Of a stretch of 64,000 bases of DNA, positions 18,388 to 27,199 are shown piece by piece; within the stretch, counting starts at the first letter, position 1; every line of letters starts with the position of its first letter. The position numbers and the translations under genes are program-made. The notes beneath the pieces were generated by a model. It had not been told where the DNA came from. It was given only the letters and a program-made list of their open reading frames with translations, and did not search any database. The DNA comes from an uncultured Actinomycetes bacterium. GTDB taxonomy: Bacteria; Actinomycetota; Actinomycetes; Mycobacteriales; Mycobacteriaceae. The DNA lies in assembly GCA_903884065.1 (NCBI GenBank), contig CAISDL010000128.1, forward strand, positions 45,822-109,821. The letters are read 5' to 3'.

Positions 18388-18403
18388 GGCAGCTTAGACC
18401 ACA
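18388..18403. promoter_or_regulatory. Degenerate DasR/GntR-like operator half-site between nagE and crr
   Basis: Sequence GGCAGCTTAGACCACA. The right half (TAGACCAC) matches the actinobacterial dre consensus ASTGGTCTAGACCAST, the DasR/NagR operator of GlcNAc genes; the left half does not. Position in the 140-bp divergent region of a GlcNAc cluster is the main support. It is a weak candidate. Confidence 0.25.
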
Positions 18404-18493
18404 ATCAACCGACGTGAGAGACGGTTTTAGCCTCCCCGGCCTGCGTTGATCTCTATCCTTGCGCTCTAAGACACCCACCAAAAGGAGCCTGCT

Positions 18494-18964
18494 GTGAGCC
18501 AGACCCCGGTCTTCTCGCCCGTCGAGGGCCGCGCCCTGACGCTGTCCGACGTCCCCGATCCGGTCTTCTCGCAGGGCATGGTGGGCTACGGCGCAGCCGT
18601 GGAACCGACCCACGAGGTGATCTACGCCGTCGCTCCGGTCAGCGGCAAGATCCTCAAACTGCTTCCGCACGCCTACGTGATCATGACGCCGGACAACGTC
18701 GGAGTACTGGTACACCTGGGCCTGGACACCGTCCAACTGAACGGCGAAGGGTTCACCGCGCACGTCGCCCAGGGCGACACCGTCGAAGCCGGGCAGCCGG
18801 TGATCACCTACGACGTCCCAGCCATCATCGCGGCGGGAATGAGCCCGGTCGTCCCGGTGGTGGTGATGGACGAACGCGAGGCGGCGAACATAGCGGTCAC
18901 CGAGGCTGTCAGCACCGGTGCGCAAATCGAATGCTGCGCACACCTTTTCACTGCAAGCAGATAA
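18494..18964 (+). CDS. crr: PTS glucose-superfamily EIIA component
   Basis: 156 aa, GTG start at 18494 with AAAGGAG upstream. EIIA-Glc fold: [20 protein letters not shown] at the start, and phosphorylation site His74 in [17 protein letters not shown]. It would pass phosphate from HPr to the EIIB domain of the divergent nagE product. First gene of crr-nagB-nagA, with nagB starting 10 bp after its stop. Confidence 0.92.
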   Translation: MSQTPVFSPVEGRALTLSDVPDPVFSQGMVGYGAAVEPTHEVIYAVAPVSGKILKLLPHAYVIMTPDNVGVLVHLGLDTVQLNGEGFTAHVAQGDTVEAGQPVITYDVPAIIAAGMSPVVPVVVMDEREAANIAVTEAVSTGAQIECCAHLFTASR

Positions 18965-18974
18965 GGCGGGATCG

Positions 18975-19760
18975 ATGGAAGTCCTCACTCTTCGCGATTC
19001 CACGGAGATCGGCGGGGTCGCCGCCGACGCCTTCGAGAGGTTGCTCGACCGCAAGCCCGATGCGGTGCTGGGCCTGGCGACCGGTTCCTCGCCGCTGTCG
19101 ATCTACGACGAACTTGCCGCCCGGTATGAGCGGGGACGGATCTCGTTCAAGCAGGCTCGCGGCTTCACCCTCGACGAGTACGTGGGTCTGCCCGCCGACC
19201 ATCCCGAGTGCTACCGCAACGTCATCGACACCGTGTTCGTCTCGCGGGTGGACTTCGCCCCCGGGGCGGTCCACGGACCGGACGGCCTGGCCGCGGATAT
19301 CCCGGCCTCGTGCGCGGCCTACGACCAGGCCATCCGGGACGCCGGCGGGGTCGACCTGCAGATCCTGGGCATCGGGACCGACGGGCACATCGGCTTCAAC
19401 GAACCGGGTTCCTCGCTGGCATCGAGGACCCGGATCAAAACCTTGACCCGCCAGACCCGGATGGACAACGCCCGCTTCTTCGACGGCGATCTGGACGCCG
19501 TCCCCACGCACTGCATCACCCAGGGCCTGGGCACCATCATGGAGGCCCGGCACGTGCTGCTGGTGGCCACCGGCCGCGCCAAAGCCGAAGCGGTGCACCA
19601 CATGGTCGAGGGTGCGGTCACGGCGATGTGGCCGGCCAGCATCCTCCAGCACCACCCCCACGTGACGGTGCTGCTCGATGAAGGCGCGGCCCGCCGGTTG
19701 CAACTGGCCGACTACTACCGCGAGACCTATCAGGCCAAGCCCGACTGGCAAGGCATCTAG
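18975..19760 (+). CDS. nagB: Glucosamine-6-phosphate deaminase
   Basis: 261 aa, typical length. Converts GlcN-6-P to fructose-6-P and ammonia. Visible family motifs: [16 protein letters not shown] near the start, [10 protein letters not shown], and the signature [16 protein letters not shown] (about 130-145) with the catalytic Asp-His. ATG 18975 follows AGGCGGG. The stop codon abuts the GTG of nagA, indicating an operon. Confidence 0.95.
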   Translation: MEVLTLRDSTEIGGVAADAFERLLDRKPDAVLGLATGSSPLSIYDELAARYERGRISFKQARGFTLDEYVGLPADHPECYRNVIDTVFVSRVDFAPGAVHGPDGLAADIPASCAAYDQAIRDAGGVDLQILGIGTDGHIGFNEPGSSLASRTRIKTLTRQTRMDNARFFDGDLDAVPTHCITQGLGTIMEARHVLLVATGRAKAEAVHHMVEGAVTAMWPASILQHHPHVTVLLDEGAARRLQLADYYRETYQAKPDWQGI

Positions 19761-20906
19761 GTGCTGCTGACCGCCGGAACGGTGCTCACGGGCTCGGAGT
19801 TGTTGCGGCCCGGCTGGATTGAGGTCGCCGACGGAGTCGTCACCGCTGCGGGGGCGGGCGACCCCGGCCGCCCCGCGGACCGCGACCTCGGGGGTGCGAC
19901 GGTGGTACCGGGCTTCGTGGACACCCACGTGCACGGCGGCGGAGGGGGAAGCTTCTCCGTCGCCGCGCAGACCGCAACCGCGGTCGCGCTGCACCGCCGC
20001 CACGGCACCACCACCCTGGTGGCCTCACTGGTCACCGAGTCCCCCGAGGATCTACTGCGCCAGGTCAGCGAACTCGCGCCACAGGTGAACGCCGGTCTGA
20101 TCGCGGGCATCCACCTCGAGGGTCCGTGGCTGGCCCGGTCGAGGTGCGGCGCCCACGACCCTGACCTGCTGCGTGATCCGGACCCCGCCGAGATTCGGCG
20201 CGTGCTCGACGCCGGGGGTGGCACCGTGCGGATGGTGACCCTGGCTCCGGAGCGAGCCGGCGGATTGGACGCGATCCGTCAGATCACCGCCGCGGGGGTG
20301 GTGGCGGCCGTGGGTCACACCGAGGCCACCTACGCACAGACGCGGGCCGCCGTCGATGCCGGAGCGACGGTGGCAACGCATCTGTTCAACGCGATGCGGC
20401 CGATTCATCACCGGGAGCCTGGCCCCGTGATCGCCCTGCTGGAGGATCCGCGGGTCACCGTGGAGGTCATCACCGACGGTGTGCATGTGGCCGGCTCGCT
20501 GTACCGGCACATCACCCGCAGCACCGGGCCGGACCGGGTGTCCTTGGTGACCGACGCGATGGCGGCAGCCGGTATGTCCGACGGCGCGTACCGCATCGGC
20601 CCGCTCGACGTCGACGTCTCCGATGGGGTGGCGCACCTGGCCGGCACCGACACGATTGCCGGTAGCACCGCGACGATGGACCGGCTCTTCCGTTTTGCTG
20701 TGACCCACAGCGAGCTGCCCCGAGACGAGGCTCTGCGGTTGGCGGTTCGCCAGTCCTCGATCAATCCCGCTCGCGCGCTGGGACTTCCCTGCCCCGATCT
20801 GCGCACCGGCGCTTCGGCCGACCTGGTGGCTCTCGACGGCGATCTCGCGGTTTCAGCGGTGATGCGACGCGGCGAGTGGCTGTCCGAGAGCATCTCGGAC
20901 GCCTAA
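19761..20906 (+). CDS. nagA: N-acetylglucosamine-6-phosphate deacetylase
   Basis: 381 aa. GTG start lies directly after the nagB stop. Amidohydrolase fold: metal ligands in VDTHVHGGG (His56, His58), GIHLEGPWL, AVGHTEATY and the catalytic Asp in LVTDAMAAAG. Removes the acetyl group from GlcNAc-6-P so that nagB can act. With nagE and crr the cluster covers import to fructose-6-P. Confidence 0.95.
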   Translation: MLLTAGTVLTGSELLRPGWIEVADGVVTAAGAGDPGRPADRDLGGATVVPGFVDTHVHGGGGGSFSVAAQTATAVALHRRHGTTTLVASLVTESPEDLLRQVSELAPQVNAGLIAGIHLEGPWLARSRCGAHDPDLLRDPDPAEIRRVLDAGGGTVRMVTLAPERAGGLDAIRQITAAGVVAAVGHTEATYAQTRAAVDAGATVATHLFNAMRPIHHREPGPVIALLEDPRVTVEVITDGVHVAGSLYRHITRSTGPDRVSLVTDAMAAAGMSDGAYRIGPLDVDVSDGVAHLAGTDTIAGSTATMDRLFRFAVTHSELPRDEALRLAVRQSSINPARALGLPCPDLRTGASADLVALDGDLAVSAVMRRGEWLSESISDA

Positions 20907-20971
20907 CGATTGCGTTGTGGCTCGGCATCATCGCTGGCCGGAGGACACCCGGCTGTGGTCTGGTGGAGCAA

Positions 20972-21613
20972 ATGAGATCCTTCATGTTGCGCAAATCCGG
21001 CCTTGCCCTGGCCGCCGCCGCCACGTCGGCCGCCGTGGCTATCGGCGTGCCACTGGCGATGGCCGCCCCGACCGCGGTCCCGCCGTCGGACACCGGCGGC
21101 TACCTCGACTCCACGGCGCGCTGTACAGCGCCCGACACCGCGGTGCTTTTCGGTAGCACGAAAACAGCGCGAGTGGCCATCTGCAAGACGGCGGCCGGCG
21201 CATACCAATACCGCGGAGTCCGCGTCAGTGACGGCGCCAAACTGATCGCCGCCGCCGAACAGACCTCCGCGAACAGCTACGTCGTCAACAACGACGGCGT
21301 CAAGTACACCCTGACGCCGACGGCTTTGAGCGTCACCCTGAACGGCGACACATTCCGCACCGAGACCTGGACCGATTTCCACGCCCCCGCTTCACCGGCG
21401 ACCTCCGCGTCCGGCTCCACATCGACTCCGACGTCCAAGACCAACACCTCGGGGACGCCGTCGAGCGGCGCTTCAGCTTCTCCGACGGCCTCCCCGGCCG
21501 CCTCCCCCACCGCCACGGCGTCGGCTCCCAAGGCCTCGGCCGCGCCGAGTTCCGCTGTGCCACTGCCGCCGCCCATGGCGGCAGAGGTGGGCGGCGGTTC
21601 GTCAGAGGGCTGA
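20972..21613 (+). CDS. Secreted protein with Ser/Thr/Pro-rich C-terminus
   Basis: 213 aa from ATG 20972 (GGTGGAG upstream; ATG 20984 is an alternative). Signal peptide LALAAAATSAAVAIGVPLAMA, then a globular part of about 100 residues with two Cys (STARCTAPD, VAICKTA) and the pattern YQYRGVRVSDGAKL, NNDGVKYTLTPTALSVT. I have seen this pattern in uncharacterised mycobacterial exported proteins. The last 80 residues are low-complexity Ala/Ser/Thr/Pro, likely a wall-spanning or glycosylated tail. Function unknown. Confidence 0.75.
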   Translation: MRSFMLRKSGLALAAAATSAAVAIGVPLAMAAPTAVPPSDTGGYLDSTARCTAPDTAVLFGSTKTARVAICKTAAGAYQYRGVRVSDGAKLIAAAEQTSANSYVVNNDGVKYTLTPTALSVTLNGDTFRTETWTDFHAPASPATSASGSTSTPTSKTNTSGTPSSGASASPTASPAASPTATASAPKASAAPSSAVPLPPPMAAEVGGGSSEG

Positions 21614-21615
21614 GT

Positions 21616-21936
21616 GTGGGCGGTCAGGCGGGCCATGGGGTCAGGCTTCTCGACTCCGCGACCGCAGCCACCCTGGCTCAAATCCTTCCGGTGCTGCTGC
21701 TGACGCTGGCGGTTGAGGTGCGCCGAAATGAATTGCACCAAAGCAAGTCCCGATCGGCACTGGCCGGATTCTTCACTGTTTTCGGAATCGTCGAGACGAT
21801 GCTGGTCATGTCGATCGACGGTTCCTTCTACCCGTTCCAGTGGTTCGATGCGTGCTCGGCGCTGATCATCTTCGGGCTACTGGCCATCCTGTTCCGGCTG
21901 TCGCTGTCGGAGCCGGATCTGGGCGAGGGCGGTTAG
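21616..21936 (+). CDS. Small multi-pass membrane protein
   Basis: 106 aa; GTG start at 21616 almost overlaps the previous stop, and a later start is possible. Three hydrophobic segments: AATLAQILPVLLLTLAVEV, LAGFFTVFGIVETMLVM and ALIIFGLLAILFRLSL. Acidic C-terminus. No family recognised. Probably translated together with the secreted protein upstream. Confidence 0.65.
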   Translation: MGGQAGHGVRLLDSATAATLAQILPVLLLTLAVEVRRNELHQSKSRSALAGFFTVFGIVETMLVMSIDGSFYPFQWFDACSALIIFGLLAILFRLSLSEPDLGEGG

Positions 21937-21940
21937 CGTC

Positions 21941-22597
21941 TCATCTCTCTGGCCGTGAATACGCACGCTCAATCCACCTTTGCGGGCACCTGACCGCCGG
22001 GGCATGCGGCAACATCACATACAGCGTGGTGTTCTCCCGATACTGCTTTCGCTCGGGATCGTTCAGGTTCGCTTTCCGGTAGCCGAGACTGTGGATTGCG
22101 AACCTTCCCTTGAGGGCGTTGAGGTTGGCCCACAGTCGCGGTTTCGTTGGTTTGTCGGCCCAGCCGTCGTACTGCAATTTGACGTCGGTAACTCGGTAGC
22201 GGGTGTCGTTCGGAGTCGGCAGTGCTCTCAGTCCATCGACTTCCTTTGTCCCGATGCCGTTTCCGCCGAACTTCCGCAAGAGGTTGCCGATGAGCAGGAA
22301 TGAGATTCTGTTCGGATCGGGTGGGTCGTCGGTGCCGGCGTGACGGCGGAGCCATCGCGAAACCACCTGGGCGCCCTGCGAGTGTGCGAAGACCACGATC
22401 TCGCCGGGTGTGGAATGCAGAAGCTCGTCGAGCGCGGTCACTCCGCGCTCGATGGAATGTGCCGCCAGGGATGCCGGATACCGCACCTGGATGACGTTCT
22501 TTCCGGAAGTCACGGATCCGCCGAATTGATGGATCATCGTGTTCCCGAAAGCGTTGTAGTCCAGGGGTTCGATGGTGAGTACGGTCTGGGCCGACAT
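21941..22597 (-). CDS. Stand-alone PE-PPE-domain alpha/beta hydrolase
   Basis: 218 aa. Contains the PE-PPE C-terminal domain (serine hydrolase, cutinase-like) without any PE or PPE N-terminal domain: VVFAHSQGAQVVSRWL with nucleophile Ser73, then FLLIGNLLRKFGGNG, VKLQYDGWADKPTKP (candidate Asp) and AIHSLGY (candidate His). No signal peptide. The start is 1 bp from the stop of the DUF1254 gene, so they share an operon. PE-PPE domains tested so far are esterases acting on short acyl chains. Confidence 0.8.
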   Translation of the reverse strand: MSAQTVLTIEPLDYNAFGNTMIHQFGGSVTSGKNVIQVRYPASLAAHSIERGVTALDELLHSTPGEIVVFAHSQGAQVVSRWLRRHAGTDDPPDPNRISFLLIGNLLRKFGGNGIGTKEVDGLRALPTPNDTRYRVTDVKLQYDGWADKPTKPRLWANLNALKGRFAIHSLGYRKANLNDPERKQYRENTTLYVMLPHAPAVRCPQRWIERAYSRPER

Positions 22598-22598
22598 C

Positions 22599-24305
22599 TC
22601 ACCGACCGGCGCGCACGATGGCCGGCGGTTTCCAGGCGCCGTCGATCACCGACTGATCCGGGACGTACATCCGCAGATACGCGTTGAAACCGCCGAGCGG
22701 TGTCTTCAGCCAGTTGGCGCCGGGATCGCCGGGATCGCCGGGCGATAGGACGATGTCAATGGAGCCGTCGGGGCGGCGTACCAGTTCATCGGGTCGGCTG
22801 CTGCTGACGCTGTAGCGGTGATCGGCGTTGGGGACCAGTTGGCCGGCCGAGTCGTAGACGGTGACCGACCAGAATGCGCCGACCGGCGGCTCCTCGCCCG
22901 GGGCGAAGTGCAGGACATAGGGCCTTCCCCAGCCGGCCAGTGGGAGCAGGTTGCCGCTGAGCAGGCCCGCTGAGTACACCGCCTCTTCGGGGGTGTTGGC
23001 CACCAGTCCGACCTCGGCGACGCCGGCGCGCAGCAGATAGTCGGTGCCGTAGTTTCCGATCTCCGCACTCGGTGTGGCCCAACCACGATTTCCCAACGCA
23101 GCCGCGTACTGGTTGATGGTGGTCAGCAACGGCAGCAGTGCCGCGGTGGCCCGGACCGCGATGTCGGCCGCGGCACGGGAGAAGAAGCTCAGGCCGGCGT
23201 CGGCTACCCGCAACCCCGGACCCACACCGATCTGCGCCATGGTCGCCAGGATGGGTGCGTCGATCGCAGGGGGCGGATTCAATTCCATGGCGGCACTGAT
23301 GGCGTCGAGATAGGACAGGCCCGGCTTCGGGATCGCGATCACCGGGCTGACCGTGCCACCGGTGGGAGTCAGCGAGTACTGCTTCATCAACGCGATCGCG
23401 GACTGCTGGTCGGCCTCGCCGCCGGCCAGTGTGCGTCCCAATGCCAGCATGCTGGCGTAGGGCACCACAACGGTCTGCGCTCCGGGCACGTCGACCTGCG
23501 GGCCGCCCGACCAGGTGATTGCATACTTACCAGGCCCGAATCCGGTTGTGCGCGAGCCGACATAGCCCGAGACATTGGTGTACGGATCGGTCAACTGGAA
23601 ACTGAAGTAGCGGTTGCCCATGTCGGGGATGGACAACACCACCGGGCCGTTGCTGAGGTCGAGTTCGGCCAGCGAATAGAAGGTATCGGTGTTCGGGCGC
23701 TTCCCGCCGCCGATCGCAGTCCAGATCGGATCGATGTCGGGATTGGCGAAACTGGTGAGCGAGTACAAGGTGTTGACCGTGCCCACCGTCTGCCGCACCC
23801 GCTGGTATTCCATCAGCGGGTAGCCGTAGATGTAAGCCTGCGCGGCGGCGATCGCCGAGCGGATGGGACCGGGAGCCTTGGCGACAGCGGCGGCCTTGGT
23901 CGCATCGGCCGCCGTCGCATTGGCCGTCGGCACCGAGGCGACCACGGTGACCGGTGCCGCAGTCTCCGCGGCGCGGGTCGGCGAAGGCCGGAATACCCGG
24001 TCCGGACGTGAAACAGGTTCGGGAACAGAGATATCCGCAGCCGCCGGCCGAAGCGCTGACGCGGGCCGCACCGCTCGGCCGGCGGCCGGCGTACCGGTAC
24101 GGGTGCGCGCCGATCCGGCTTCCCTCCCGGCCGTTCCGGGGACACGCGCCGGTGCCGACGATGACGCCCGCTCCGGACCGGCCGCGCTGCGGTCGGCACC
24201 GTCGTCGGCGTAGGCCGCGGCGATCCCGGGCCCGGCGATGAGGGCTGCGCCCATTCCGGCGGCCACCAGGCCGGCCTGCAGCCAGGTGTTCTTGCAGGCA
24301 CTCAT
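22599..24305 (-). CDS. Secreted DUF1254/DUF1214 protein
   Basis: 568 aa from ATG 24305. Signal peptide (LVAAGMGAALIAGPGIAAAYA), then about 115 residues of Ala/Arg/Pro low-complexity linker, then DUF1254 (AAAQAYIYGYPLMEYQRVRQ; NTDTFYSLAELDLSNGPVVL; MGNRYFSFQLTDPYTN) and C-terminal DUF1214 (FWSVTVYDSAGQLVPN). The extra linker makes it longer than usual family members. The family is of unknown biochemical function. Second of the pair with the PE-PPE-domain hydrolase, which follows it. Confidence 0.85.
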   Translation of the reverse strand: MSACKNTWLQAGLVAAGMGAALIAGPGIAAAYADDGADRSAAGPERASSSAPARVPGTAGREAGSARTRTGTPAAGRAVRPASALRPAAADISVPEPVSRPDRVFRPSPTRAAETAAPVTVVASVPTANATAADATKAAAVAKAPGPIRSAIAAAQAYIYGYPLMEYQRVRQTVGTVNTLYSLTSFANPDIDPIWTAIGGGKRPNTDTFYSLAELDLSNGPVVLSIPDMGNRYFSFQLTDPYTNVSGYVGSRTTGFGPGKYAITWSGGPQVDVPGAQTVVVPYASMLALGRTLAGGEADQQSAIALMKQYSLTPTGGTVSPVIAIPKPGLSYLDAISAAMELNPPPAIDAPILATMAQIGVGPGLRVADAGLSFFSRAAADIAVRATAALLPLLTTINQYAAALGNRGWATPSAEIGNYGTDYLLRAGVAEVGLVANTPEEAVYSAGLLSGNLLPLAGWGRPYVLHFAPGEEPPVGAFWSVTVYDSAGQLVPNADHRYSVSSSRPDELVRRPDGSIDIVLSPGDPGDPGANWLKTPLGGFNAYLRMYVPDQSVIDGAWKPPAIVRAGR

Positions 24306-24333
24306 GCGGTCCACCGTCCTCGGACTCGTGTGC

Positions 24334-25290
24334 TCAGGGAAACTCGATGTAGCGCCCGACTCCGGCCGCCGGGGCACGGTCGAGCACCAGTGAACTGAGG
24401 GCAACGTCGTCCATCGCGATTCCCATGTTGAGGAAGGCACGCCGGCCGGTGGTCGGCACGTCGTACTCGCCGGAGACCACCGCAGCCAAATGCGTGTCGG
24501 GCTTTGGCAGTCCGAAGAAGTACATGATGTCGGCAACCGACTCGTACTGGCCCAGATCGTCGACGCAGTAGACCACGGCGTCGTCAAATGCCTTGGGAGA
24601 CATCGCATCGTCGTAGTCCACCGGCAGCAGGAGCGCGTTCGGGTCGGTATTGGCGCAGTCCAGCTTCGGATCGAGTGGGACGGTGATCGTGGTGATCACC
24701 AGGTCCGCGCCGGCCACCGCGTCGGCGGGGGAGGTGGCGAACCGGGTCACCCGGTCGCCGGCTTTCCCGGCCAATACCTGCGCCTTGCTCTCGTTTCGGT
24801 CGTAAATCGTGATGTGCGTCAGGCCTGGGTGCACCTCCAGGGCAACCTCCAGATGGCGCTGTCCCTGCAGTCCGAAGCCGACGATCGCCAGGTGCTTGGG
24901 GTCCCCCGGGACGTGGCGCATGGTGACTCCGGAGACGCCGGGTGTGCGCATCTCGGTGATCCAGCCGCCGTCGAGCATCGCGATCGGGCGACCCGTCTCG
25001 GCGTCGTTCATGATCATGACGCCATAGATGTAGGGCAGGCCCTTGTCGTTGTTCTGCTCATAGCCGGCGACCCACTTCAGGCCGATCCGGTCGGAGCCGC
25101 CCAGATACGCCGGCATGGCGTGGATGAAGGCATCCTCGCGCGAGGTGACCTTGGGTTTGGGCGGGTTCTGGACCAGTCCCTGAGCCTTCTGACGGAAGGC
25201 GTCCTCAAGGACGTCGATGATCTCGGTCCAGGTCAGTCCGAGGCTCTCGAGATCGTCGCGGTTGAGGACCAGCATCTTGTTGTCGCTCAT
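24334..25290 (-). CDS. Ornithine cyclodeaminase/mu-crystallin family protein
   Basis: 318 aa, standard family length. N-terminal LNRDDLESLGLTWTEIIDVL, substrate region KWVAGYEQN, NAD-binding motif AIVGFGLQGQRHLEVALEV, and C-terminal DDVALSSLVLDRA. Members deaminate ornithine to proline or act as imine reductases and alanine dehydrogenases; the precise substrate cannot be told. The middle Gly motif is GFGLQG, consistent with NAD(P) binding. It lies 28 bp before the DUF1254 gene on the same strand. Confidence 0.85.
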   Translation of the reverse strand: MSDNKMLVLNRDDLESLGLTWTEIIDVLEDAFRQKAQGLVQNPPKPKVTSREDAFIHAMPAYLGGSDRIGLKWVAGYEQNNDKGLPYIYGVMIMNDAETGRPIAMLDGGWITEMRTPGVSGVTMRHVPGDPKHLAIVGFGLQGQRHLEVALEVHPGLTHITIYDRNESKAQVLAGKAGDRVTRFATSPADAVAGADLVITTITVPLDPKLDCANTDPNALLLPVDYDDAMSPKAFDDAVVYCVDDLGQYESVADIMYFFGLPKPDTHLAAVVSGEYDVPTTGRRAFLNMGIAMDDVALSSLVLDRAPAAGVGRYIEFP

Positions 25291-25327
25291 CTGGAAAACC
25301 TTAGCCGTGCGGGTATAGCGTCCAACG

Positions 25328-25585
25328 ATGAATACCTTTCATCTCACTCGGCGTATCACGCTGTGCGCGGGAGGGTTGGCGATCATTGGTATGAGCGTGA
25401 CTGCCGGCTGCGCCGCCAAGGAATCCCCGGCACCGACTGACTCGTCGCCGACCAGCGTGACTTCGAATGCGATCAGCCCGACCGAAAACGCCATCAGGCC
25501 GACCGCGAAGACCCCCGGCCCGAGCGCCAAACCGCCCTCGGCGAACAGCCCGGCGGTGCCGTCCGCACTGCCCAGCCCCGGCTGA
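25328..25585 (+). CDS. Small lipoprotein with Ser/Thr/Pro-rich body
   Basis: 85 aa. Lipobox VTAGC after a short hydrophobic stretch (LCAGGLAIIGMSVTAG). The mature part is 55 residues of Pro, Ser, Thr and Ala with two NAI-PT repeats. No domain. Divergent from the cyclodeaminase-like gene, 37 bp away, and 42 bp before the SLC13-type gene. Confidence 0.65.
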   Translation: MNTFHLTRRITLCAGGLAIIGMSVTAGCAAKESPAPTDSSPTSVTSNAISPTENAIRPTAKTPGPSAKPPSANSPAVPSALPSPG

Positions 25586-25627
25586 ACCGGACCCCGAACC
25601 CCCGCGGAGCGCTGCTAGCCTGGCCCG

Positions 25628-27199
25628 ATGACGCGGCTGCCGGCGGTCAGCCCACGGTTTGCCGACCTACCCGTCCTTCGGTCGCAGTCCCGCTTCGCCG
25701 ACGTCGCCGTCTCGCACTGGCCTGTTTTCGCACTGTTGACAGGCGTCCTCGCGGTCATCACCGCGATCGTGCTGTTTCGTGGCCGGCCGACGGGGGACGG
25801 TTCGGTCGCGATCGCCGAGGTCGTCGGTTGGTCAACCGTATTGGTTCTGCCACCGGTGATCTACGTGGCGATGCTGGCGGCGGGATTCAGCGCGCAATCG
25901 TCGATCTTCGCGGCGATGCTCGGCGCCACCGTGGTGTTCTGGGTGTTCGGGCTGGTCGACGAATTCGTGCCGGCCCTCGTCGCCGTGGTCGCCACGCTGA
26001 TCATCGGACTTGCTCCGCCGGATGTCGCGCTCGCCGGGTTCTCCTCCCCCAGTCTGCTTCTGCTGCTCGGGGTCTACGCGCTCTCGGCGGTGATCAGTTC
26101 GTCGGGCCTGAGCTATCGATTGATCCTTGGGCTCCTGGTTCGACTGCCCGACAAACCGGTGTGGCATCAGGTCACACTGCTGGGTTCCGGCTATCTGCTG
26201 TCGCCGCTGATGCCGTCCACCAATGCCCGGCTGTCGCTGCTGACACCGGTACACAAAGACATGGCCGCGGGCTTGAACCTGCCGCCGCGTGGACCGGCCA
26301 TCACCGCGTTGCTGGCGGCGATGTTCGGCGGCGCAGCCCTGTTCTCGCCGATGATGGCGACGAGCAAGTCCGCCAACATCGCCGCACTCGGTCTGCTGCC
26401 GCCCCAGGTTCAGGCCGAATTCGGCGGTCTGTTCTGGCTGGTGGCAGCGGCGGTGGCGGCCGTCGGCGTGACGGTGATTCACCTACTGGTGCTGCCGCGA
26501 TTGTTTCCCACCGGCGCCGAGGGGCCGCTGCCCCGCGAGGACATTCGGCGGCGACTGGCGGATATGGGTCCGCTCAACCCGCAGGAGTGGGTTGCCGCGG
26601 GCGGTTTCCTGTTCTTCCTGATCGGCAGCGCGACGGTGAGTTGGCACCACGTCAAGCCCCCGTACCTCGCCGGATGCGTGCTGCTGGCCCTGCTGCTGAC
26701 CGGCACGCTGGTGCGCAAGGACTTTCAGCGCCAGATCGACTGGCCGATGATCTTCTTCCTGCTCGGGATCGACAGTCTCATGCGGATCATGGGCCATCTG
26801 GGCCTCGCCGAATCGCTGGCTCGCGCGGTGGGCCACACCTTCGACTTCGTCAACGGCAGGATCGTGCTGTTCATCCTCGTGGCACTGGTCGTCACTCTGA
26901 CCGTGCGACTGGCCCTTCCGGTAACGGCAGGCATGTTGACCGCGGCAGTGGTACTGCTGCCGGTGGCGGCGGCGCAAGGCATCCATCCCTGGATCTGCGT
27001 GTTCTGCGCGGCGGTGTTCAGCGATATCTCGTTCTTCCGCCACCAGGGCACCAACGGCCTCATTCAGATCCGCTCAGACGGACTGCTCACACAGGCCGAC
27101 GAACGCGGCTTCACGCGCTACAACATGCTGATGAACGCCGCCCGGGTCCTGGTGGTCTTCGCCTCAATCCCGTGGTGGAAATGGCTTGGGCTGCTATGA
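25628..27199 (+). CDS. SLC13/DASS-type membrane permease
   Basis: 523 aa with about 11-12 membrane segments. The repeat halves carry the transporter hairpins: SPSLLLLLGVYALSAVISSS with LMPSTNARLSLLTPV, and DWPMIFFLLGIDSLMRIMG with the second helical hairpin near RLALPVTAGM. This is the layout of the divalent-anion:Na+ symporter/arsenite-permease (ion transporter) superfamily. Substrate unknown (di/tricarboxylate or sulfate in the family). The stop overlaps the next ATG in ATGA. Confidence 0.75.
   Translation: MTRLPAVSPRFADLPVLRSQSRFADVAVSHWPVFALLTGVLAVITAIVLFRGRPTGDGSVAIAEVVGWSTVLVLPPVIYVAMLAAGFSAQSSIFAAMLGATVVFWVFGLVDEFVPALVAVVATLIIGLAPPDVALAGFSSPSLLLLLGVYALSAVISSSGLSYRLILGLLVRLPDKPVWHQVTLLGSGYLLSPLMPSTNARLSLLTPVHKDMAAGLNLPPRGPAITALLAAMFGGAALFSPMMATSKSANIAALGLLPPQVQAEFGGLFWLVAAAVAAVGVTVIHLLVLPRLFPTGAEGPLPREDIRRRLADMGPLNPQEWVAAGGFLFFLIGSATVSWHHVKPPYLAGCVLLALLLTGTLVRKDFQRQIDWPMIFFLLGIDSLMRIMGHLGLAESLARAVGHTFDFVNGRIVLFILVALVVTLTVRLALPVTAGMLTAAVVLLPVAAAQGIHPWICVFCAAVFSDISFFRHQGTNGLIQIRSDGLLTQADERGFTRYNMLMNAARVLVVFASIPWWKWLGLL

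Noticed and set aside
18446..18472. TTGATC...TAAGAC as a crr promoter
   Set aside because: The spacer is only 15 bp and the -10 box is poor.
25828..27195. Upstream extension of the binding-protein frame through the SLC13-type gene
   Set aside because: The extension is Arg/Gly/His-rich out-of-frame text; the ATG overlapping the permease stop gives the conserved start.
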